The position numbers and the translations under genes are program-made. A stretch of 64,000 nucleotides of DNA, taken from the NCBI GenBank assembly GCA_002633005.1, contig NMRA01000322.1, forward strand, positions 248,001 to 312,000. Reading direction: 5' to 3'. Shown here one piece after another: positions 56,781 through 64,000 of this stretch. Numbering within the stretch: position 1 is the first letter of the stretch; the number at the start of each line of letters is the position of its first letter. The notes beneath the pieces are model-generated. The model searched no databases. It saw only the letters and a program-made list of their open reading frames with translations, and was not told the origin of the DNA. The stretch is from Phoronis australis (taxonomy: Eukaryota; Phoronida; Phoronidae).

Positions 56781-57659
56781 CTAGGCAAACTAGTTCTTAA
56801 ATCTCACCTGCTGTACCCAAGCCTGATATTAAGATGCGATATCTGTATTAATTGGTAATTAATAGTGTCAATTTACTGTGTCTTGATAAGCAGTGAGTCT
56901 GTTCAAATGCTACCAGCCGAATCTTAATCTATTCGTGCCGGGACTTTATGGTTATATATAACCTGTGATACTATTACTGGGTCATGGATCGTTTTTGCAG
57001 TGGCAGAGGTATCAGGCAATGATACTTTAAAGCTGCATCGCAAAATTCACATTGCACTATTTTGTTGTTAAATGTAAACAAGAGTGACTGTTCAAATGGT
57101 TGCTCAGTTCCTAACCACTATGCTGCTGGGTGCCATCAGCTACCTACCCACGTTGCCAAAGCCTCAACAATTGCACTTCCCAAATTGAGATTCATCCTCT
57201 AGTTGCTTCTATTTTGAGTGAGAATTTATTAAATAGTATCAAATTTCTCTCACTTAGCCTTGTTGTGTGGAATAATAACCCCGGTGCTTGTGAGCAGTAG
57301 AACTGTGTCCCTGAAAAATAACTCTTTTTGCCACCTGGATTTTTGAGGAACAGTCCAAATGGGAACTTGATGAGTTCCAACTGGTGGCACTGCTATTGAT
57401 ATTGAAAGTTGTTTCATGTGCTTCACAGCCCCAAAGACTGATATTTATGTGACAAGTTATCTCCCCTTGATATCTTATTGGTTTGATCAGTGCACGAAGA
57501 GCATTATGTGTTATTGGTGCACCTATTCGCAGGGTTTTTTTATCTGGTTTTGCGCAATGTTTTTCAATTTACACTTTATTTGGTATATCATTTTATGTTG
57601 TTTTTCAGGATTGACATAAATTCATTTTCCATGTCGTGTCATGGTGTAACAATGATTTC

Positions 57660-57735
57660 AATAAAAAATGTTCCATCCAAGTAGTTTTCTTCAGTTGAAC
57701 AAGTGTTTAACCCTGTGAATATAAATATAAATAAA
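57660..57735 (+). terminator. KLHDC8: Candidate poly(A) signals for KLHDC8
   Basis: AATAAA hexamers occur at 57660 and 57730, about 0.9 kb past the stop codon, in A/T-rich sequence. Placement fits a 3'UTR end, but hexamers are common by chance here. Confidence 0.35.
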
Positions 57736-58304
57736 ACAACAATTATGGATCAACTGAAATTTTAGGATAAAATCACTTTTTTTCAACAGAAACGATGTGA
57801 TTATATACAAAAATTTCAGTTGATTCATTAATTTATGTTAATGTATTCTACATTTTCCCCACAATAGTGTCCTTCAGAGGATCTGGATCGTTCCATTTAG
57901 TTTCAGATTTATTCTCTACCTAACCCTGTGAGAAATGCTTTCAACCGTTGTCCGGTGAATGCAACGAGTGTACGCCGGATGCCGTTGGAAGTACCCCAGA
58001 ATTGCACCATGACTCTTGGCACTCCACCCCTCTCCCTTCCAGAGCCTAGTGCTGTATTGTCTGTGTGTTTGAATTGTTTGTTCAAGTTAAATAAAAGATA
58101 AAAGATAACAAAAGAAAAGGTTATGAGAGCCAATTCTGTGAAGTCGGAAAAGGGAATGAAACCTACTTTAAATATTACAAACCGAAGCCATCTTTCAAAC
58201 ACTGAGCCTTCATTTTGTGACGAGTTTTTTACTATCTTTTTCTTAAAACGTTGTTCTTAGAGAGGCCTGGAACGTGATAAACGTACTAAATTGCAATATT
58301 GAAA

Positions 58305-58560
58305 GTGGTTCTCGGCCACTGAAACGGAATTCAAGAACCTTCTCACCAGGTATTTTTAGGATTTGTTCTAAAGATTTTTAATTTCTGTTGACATCAAAGT
58401 ATTTTCTTTTAGTTTAAGTTAAAAAAACAGCTGACAGCTGCTCGACACTAATTCGCCGATTTTTCTCCCACAAGGCAAAGCACGTCTCCTTATTTGGTAT
58501 AGACGTAGCACATTTCGGTTGTATGGAAAATGTGACCTTTGACCTCAAGCGACTTCAAGC
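58305..58560 (+). repeat. Dispersed repeat, copy shared with 8123-8393
   Basis: Same order of blocks as the first copy (GGCCACTGAAACGGAATTCA, CCACAAGGCAAAGCACGTCT, GACGTAGCACATTT, ATGGAAAATGTGACCTT). Confidence 0.75.
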
Positions 58561-59002
58561 AACGGACTGTGAGCGCATCAAAAGTGAGAGGGAGATTGGA
58601 AACTCTGTGGTAACCACACTGACAGTTTTTCTTTCGCACGTATTTCAAAAATCGTGAATTATGCGATTTTTTCTGGAAATTAAAAGTGAATTGTTCTGTA
58701 CTAGACGTTGCGAGATGGTACGTTCGTCAGGAATTGTTTGAAAGATATTTTGACGAGCTTTCGCATTCCATACCTCTTTAAGCAGTAGAATAAAACAACT
58801 ATAACAATTTTCGAAACATTTATTATACGTAGAATTTATGAACTATGTTTATTTATTTATGTTCTAAGAAATTGGGGGCTAAAATTAAAGGTATGCCTAT
58901 TTTTAGTAGTTCTGCAAATGAAATTAAACGAGTTTTTCTGTAAAGACAATGTGTAATTACTTTGACTGCCAAAGTAACGCATTCCGTGTCAGAGAACAGT
59001 TG

Positions 59003-59433
59003 TTAGGTGTTCGTATTATCTAGGCCTACGAAGTCCTCTAGGGTTTCATAATCGAAAGACAAATCGGACAGTTCGCTTGCGTTGTCATTGAAATACAGTT
59101 CGAACAAAGTTCTTAAGCTTTTTCTTCGTTGCGAAACGTCCTCCGCTGTTAGTGGTTCCTCTTGTCCAAAGGAGGCGCAACTTTGCAAGAAGTCGTGCAG
59201 TGATTCCGCCCTCTGCCTTGGCGTAAGAGATAACCTCGGAGATGTAGATGAATAAACGGAAATGTTACTATTTCTTCTTGGTTCGTTTTGGGTAACCTCT
59301 TGCAAAACTATTGTTTGTGGGGATACTATTGCCTGGCCCTCTCGTGCATTTGCAGCGACATCTCTTTTCGCCTGAAAGTCCTGTAGTAATTTCTTTCGCC
59401 TTAACGATTTCTCACTCATGAAAACACTAGCAC
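59003..59433 (-). CDS. GPCR coding exon 3 (cytoplasmic tail)
   Basis: Acceptor GTGTTAACAG; phase 1 matches exon 2 exactly. Encodes MSEKSLRRKKLLQDFQAKRD, a Ser/Thr-rich middle (RRNSNISVYSSTSPRLS) and an acidic end (ELSDLSFDYETLEDF). Assignment to this gene rests on phase, splice sites and tail-like composition, not homology. Confidence 0.65.
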
Positions 59434-62400
59434 CTGTTAACACAGAAATAAACTATCATTGATGGCAAAATAAAAATGGAATACATAAATTTTAAAATAA
59501 TATTCACAATAGACACGTGTTAGACCGCAAACTGTCACAACTACGCACTCTGTCACAATGTTCAGTTCGTGCACAGCTTCGAAGCACAAAGAGCCGTAAT
59601 TTGTAATTTGTGGGGTTGCAACCCTCAAATTGCGACAGTTTGCAAAGAACTTTGCATCACAAATTGTAACAAGATAATGATTACGCAATGGGCGAAAGTA
59701 AATAGGTGGTGCTGATGCAACAACCTGTAGAAAAGCATGGGTCAGGATAAGAAACCGGCTCATTAGGCTCACCAAGAACTACCAATCCACGACATTTCGT
59801 GGCGGGACATTTCTTCAACGTAAATACATGGAAGTGACGTAAGGTCTAAAAACAAACGGACGCTGGTACTGAATACTGAAAAAGATGTAGACGGTTGTAG
59901 TATTCAGTCGTCTGTCGGTGATACTGCAGTTACCCGTTGTGTCTGAGAATGGTTTGAGCAGCTGATCTTGCTATAGAAAGTAGCAACAGAGGGAGCTTTT
60001 ATGGTGTTTTGGCCCATATTATTCCACAGTCTAGTGGAAGACAGGATAAAGCTATGGAGGTGAGAGTTGTGCCTACAGGGGGATGCGAAAGGAAAGTGAG
60101 TGGCTGTATCTAGAAGAGCGAGTAGGCGGCGAGGGTATCATGTAGTCTGCAACTTTGCAACAATCCCCTCGAACACTACTGCAAATGACAACGAAAGTTT
60201 CATATCCGCTCCTCTATTAGCTCCAGTTTTCCTGTTGAGTTGTTGAACCATATCTGCAACGCGGGAAGTCTGTCTATATCTGCATATCGGACAGCTGTGT
60301 GCTGAATCTGTGTAGACTGTCGCAAAATGAGAGTTACATCACAGTTAGTGTTTCAAATGTCAGCTCAAATTATTCGCAGTTTGAGGGCGACAGTGTGTGG
60401 TTTCACATATGTCTATAGTTGACGAAGCTGGAACGTTTTGAACATAGCAAAATAATGGAAACACAGATCTAATACATAATATCTCAACAACCGACCTGGC
60501 TTTGAAGGATTTAAAAGTAATGAAAGTGAAATAATTTACCCAATGGAACCCAACCTCGGGGGCTTGGCCGTACTAAAATCAATAGAGGCAATGTCCGCAA
60601 CAGAAGTGGCATTGCCTTTATATTCACAGCTTTCTACACATTACTGTTCAGGTACAATATGTAGTTTATCTAAGTAATCGCAGCGTTGTTATACAACATA
60701 CTTTTCACATCAACACACTGTTGCGTAAATGGCGGTGAGATAAACGTACAGACTGCATGGTGCATGACTCAGATGAGTAAGAAATGGAAGGACCGTTACG
60801 GGGGCAGTTTATGCAAACCTCACTGCAAAAAAAAACAATCAATCTGCTCGCTTATCATTCTCACCTGTTGTCGGTCTTTTAACTCTTTTGAAAGTTACGT
60901 AATGAAGACATGTGCCAACAATGTACCCAAAGCCTTCTCGGTACTGGGAATTGAATATTCCATATATTACAGGATTAAGACATGCGTTGGAGCAGACCAG
61001 TTTGATGGCAGTGTCCTCAGACCATTTCGGGAGGTCCACATCAAGCATTATTAAAATGATAATAACCTGTAACACAAAGAATTTGGAGTTGAACCTGTCA
61101 AATATACTTTGATAGTCAATTTAAAGTAAATCGTGCTCATGTACCACCACAGGTTGCTCGACAACCGCGATTTTAACTCAGAAGAAGAAGTCTGATTGGC
61201 ATGGGTTTTTTTCCGCAGCACACGTATTTCCTCTCGCGCACGCAATTTTTATTTGTGTACCACTTTTCACTTCCCGCGAGCAATGTTTTGCATACTGTCA
61301 CCATTTATTTTGCTTGGTGTGACAAAAATTGTTTAACACATTTACTCAGAAATATGAATACCAGAAAATGATATTATTGTGGGAGCTTACGGTGTTTTTC
61401 ATATTTCAAATATCCCAAAGTTTCTCAGAAGTTAGGAAAATGACAAAGTTGACTCTAATTGTAGGGATACAACGATTTGAATTTTCCAGACTGCAGATTT
61501 GACTCTCTTACAACCTTTTCACGCTCCATAGAATGAGCGCTTCTGGTTTCACTGCAAAAAAAACAGAAAGAGTTCAATTAATTGTCCTCTGGCTTGGCTC
61601 ATCAGCTTAGTTGAAAATCTGTCGATATATGGTTTTTGGAGCAATACAAACTGTCTGCGTTTGGTGGCAAAACTTGAAAACTGTTGTTTTCTGTACCAAG
61701 AGCCAACCGTGATACTTGTAACTTCTACGCAATGAAAGCAAAACTTTGTAAATCCTGGAATAAGAAAAACATCAATTCTCAGTAAAATTACATCCTGATA
61801 TTCATATTGTAGGGAAAAATGTTTATTTAGCATTTTGGTACAATTTTTGACTATATACTTAATGGCGCTTCAAGTCAAAGTTATTGAAGCTCGCAAATAA
61901 GGACATATTTTGGTAGCTGGCGCGAGAGGATTTGTGGTACAACACAAACGAAATTAAGCTGAGGGAAATCTGTTGTTCGTCTGTCGAGAACGCGATTTGT
62001 GGAAATCCGCTCTTTAGAGGTGCACTTTTCAGCAAGGTGTTCAAACTGTAATAAACACATGTCTAGGAAGGTACTGTTATAAAACAGGGCTTAGGTATGG
62101 TATAAGAATCTAAGTCTTCTTACCCGTCTACGCGCATATCAGAAAGTTTCTATTTCCGATCAGAGACCTTTTCAGCCTCCCGTTCAGTAACGCTAGGACC
62201 TCGCTAAAAAGCAAGACTTCGCGAGATTACGTGAGATATTGCAATGTATTTTAAATGAGAACACGTGACTTTGACTAGGTTTTAGCTAGGTCCTAGCGTA
62301 GGTCCTAGCGTCTACTGAACGCACGCCAGAGTTTACTCAACGTCATGCGATCTGACCAACAAATGACGTGCAAGAATGTTAACAATTCTTACTAATAAAA

Positions 62401-63857
62401 ACCCATGTTATATTTTTCACAAACCGAGACTTTGGCATTGCGAGTCACAACGGAAAAAAACGCAAGTCAGGTTATTAAGCGTGAACAAAATCTCAATTGC
62501 CTTAGCAAAATGTGTATAGATTGCAAATCGTTGTCAGTTAATCCAAGAGATTGTGAGTAAAATCAGAGAACACAAGAGAATAAAAAAAACTTACAGCATA
62601 CGGAATCCAAAGAAAGAAAAATGTCGTCGTCGTTATCAGGCAAACTTTAGCAAATTGAATTTCTTTACGTTGACGCCACTGTCTTCTTATTTCGTTCTTG
62701 AAAAAATTTCCCAACTTTTTCCATGCGGTGACTATATCGTTACTTAGTTCGACCTCCGATGGTTCGTTGGAAGCACTCTGCAGGGCCTCGTCTGTGTCTC
62801 TACAGTTTAGCGAATGAGTCTTCGCTGAGCCATTAACACTTTCACTTACGCCATGTTCTTCTGCAATTACAGCTAATGTAGTCACATTAGGCAGTTGATA
62901 CGGCAATTTGGTTTTTCCATTGGCAGAGGAAACATGTTTGCTTAAAGGCGAAAGGTTCTCGATAAGCATGTCCTGGCCAGTGGCGCCATTTCTTTTATCA
63001 ATTTTTGTTAGAGTTATGTTCACATCGTCACTAGACGCTATGTTATTAGTCTTCCGAGAGTTTGAAGGAGGCTCACGTTTGGTTAATTCTATTCCAAAAC
63101 CTCCGCTGTCTACTACGTCGAAAGCAGGGTTCGTGTTGCCCATTGTATACGAATTCGATGTGAATTTGTTTTCCCTTTTCTGGCGCCTTTTCTGAAACCG
63201 CGCGACAGCTACCGCTACGGAAATGTGGCAGAAGGTGAAAACTATTACTCCAAACAAGAAAATGACCCAAGTGGCCACCGCCATCAAAGTTTTATAAGTT
63301 GATCCCATTGTCCAATCGTTGAGGCAGAAGTACCAGGTTTTCAACACGCGAATTTGAGCTGGATCCAGGATAGGGGTTAAAGCGGAACTCCCGTAAGCAA
63401 ATATTATCATTGCCACTATGATGATCCTAACTGTTCGTGTAGTCATGGCAGATTTGTATCTGAGCGGCTTTATCAACGCAATATATCTATCTACTGAGAT
63501 AATAACGTTTGTGACGAAATTAAGTTTTAAGTACGAATATGCCATGAAGGATTGATACAAACAAAGGGGGCGACTGCTTCCCAGCCACTCTTGCCTAGCT
63601 AGAGACACAACAGACACTGTGTGTATGCAAACGACACATGTTAAATCAGAGGTCGCGATCAAGCAAATAAAAATATCCGGTATAGTTTTTTTGGCGCGAA
63701 CCACGTGCGCAGCGACGATGACCGTAAGCAAGTTGCCAATCAATGCAAACGGTAACACGCTACAGTAGAAGATGATGTGACGTATGTCGTTTTTGTCTGC
63801 GCATTCCATCGGATCGCTGAAGTTGCCAATACATCGAGCGTACGTTCCATTATCCAT
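59003..63857 (-). CDS. Class A GPCR, EP4-type prostanoid-receptor-like, three coding exons
   Basis: Seven-transmembrane receptor at the cell surface. Exons in coding order 63857-62595, 61066-60865, 59433-59003: 1896 nt, 631 residues. N-glycosylation sites N3 and N12; TM1 about 27-51 (GNLL), TM2 60-83 (SD), C99 at the top of TM3, DRY 123-125, ECL2 TWYFCLNDWT around C178, a long third loop (about 219-395), TM6 with WIPY, and NPVIY at 452-456. ECL2, EIQ before TM6, and AIK...LNPVIY in TM7 line up with EP4's TWCFIDWT, EIQ and AIR...LDPWIY, so I infer a prostanoid-receptor-like origin; Lys replaces the prostanoid-binding Arg, so the ligand may differ. The start at 63857 is preferred because TTTTTCCAG precedes it; an in-frame ATG at 63899 would add 14 residues. 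The tail exon is Ser/Thr- and acid-rich, as in arrestin-regulated receptors. Confidence 0.85.
59985..60310 (-). mobile_element. LINE remnant, C-terminal end of reverse-transcriptase ORF
   Basis: On the minus strand two frames give MVQQLNRKTGANRGADMKLS and then SFILSSTRLWNNMGQNTIKA followed by PSVATFYSKIS. These match the order of the C-terminus of many LINE ORF2 proteins (ML..L.W..LE.RR, then SFFPRT..LWN.LP....AP....F). At least one stop breaks it. It lies in GPCR intron 2. Confidence 0.75.
60865..61066 (-). CDS. GPCR coding exon 2 (TM7 and helix 8)
   Basis: Acceptor TTACAG, donor CAG then GTGAGA at 60864. Encodes AIKLVCSNACLNPVIYGIFN and QYREGFGYIV. If the donor is not used, the frame stops at 60839 after about eight more residues, a possible short-tail form. 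Confidence 0.85.
61067..62594 (-). other. GPCR intron 1
   Basis: No repeat family recognised except a short tandem GGTCCTAGCG / GGTTTTAGCTA tract near 62278-62312. Confidence 0.45.
62595..63857 (-). CDS. GPCR coding exon 1 (TM1 to TM6)
   Basis: 421 codons from MDNGTYARCIGNFS to FFFLWIPYA; donor GTAAGT at 62594. Holds TM1-TM5, the long third loop and most of TM6. Reading on past the donor gives an early stop and no TM7, confirming the intron. Phase 0. Confidence 0.9.
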
Positions 63858-64000
63858 TGCGATGACATTACTCTTCACGATATCTGGAAAAACATGCACC
63901 TGGATTAATTTTCTTGTTTCATATCATCGTGCAAGAGCTGTCGTGTGCAAAACGTAGATATACGTTACTAGCGTTTTGATCGTGTGACGAATTAATGATT

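Larger units (their letters stand above)
56781..59002. other. Convergent KLHDC8 / GPCR intergenic region
   Basis: Holds the KLHDC8 3'UTR, the presumed GPCR 3'UTR and one dispersed repeat (58305-58560). No further gene recognised. Confidence 0.5.

Noticed and set aside
59437-59775. 112-codon minus-strand frame upstream of the GPCR tail exon
   Set aside because: It overlaps the acceptor of the tail exon, has no recognisable domain and lies within the GPCR intron.
62908-63195. 95-codon plus-strand frame
   Set aside because: Shadow of GPCR exon 1 on the opposite strand.
1-64000. CRISPR arrays, operons or bacterial genes
   Set aside because: The tandem repeats are contiguous minisatellites without spacers, and all genes are spliced animal genes.

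Overview
This is animal nuclear DNA. It has intron-rich genes with GT-AG splice sites, one metabolic gene spread over about 42 kb, tRNA-derived SINEs, TIR/MITE elements, minisatellites and remnants of Penelope-like and LINE retroelements. The proteins are closest to vertebrate families, while the repeats are of a kind common in marine invertebrates. An invertebrate deuterostome (echinoderm, hemichordate or amphioxus type) is my best guess, but the sequence alone does not settle the species. One unresolved base (n) lies at 39661.

Three protein-coding genes can be read. (1) AASS, minus strand, coding 35666 down to 912: 22 coding exons that join in frame to a complete 932-residue bifunctional lysine-ketoglutarate reductase / saccharopine dehydrogenase with a mitochondrial presequence. 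Its start exon has a splice acceptor just before the ATG, so a noncoding 5' exon must lie upstream, possibly ending at a strong donor at 42486. (2) A KLHDC8-type kelch protein, plus strand, coding 44723 to 56780: six exons, 343 residues, every intron in phase 1. (3) A class A GPCR resembling EP4-type prostanoid receptors, minus strand, coding 63857 down to 59003: three exons, 631 residues, with long third intracellular loop and tail. AASS and KLHDC8 are head to head; KLHDC8 and the GPCR converge.

The genes have no obvious shared pathway. AASS degrades lysine in mitochondria, KLHDC8 proteins are cytosolic beta-propellers, and the GPCR is a surface receptor.

Noncoding sequence is dominated by repeats. 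The main family (eight copies or fragments at 8.6-9.8, 13.6-14.15, 20.1-21.4, 21.9-22.1, 22.5-23.6, 23.7-24.1, 55.2-56.0 and 56.2-56.55 kb) is built from tandem modules of roughly 120-170 bp, each carrying a CCACTAG-type core that matches or nearly matches the CTCF consensus. Copies in AASS point right and copies in KLHDC8 point left. Other families are two tRNA-like SINEs, a TIR element ending in TACCGTATTYGCCC, a GGCCCTTT-ended MITE, a GGCGGAT-ended MITE, a fold-back element with arms of about 190 bp between the divergent genes, and several minisatellites. The 37.3-40.6 kb stretch contains a duplicated segment broken at the n, best explained as two haplotypes placed end to end in the assembly.
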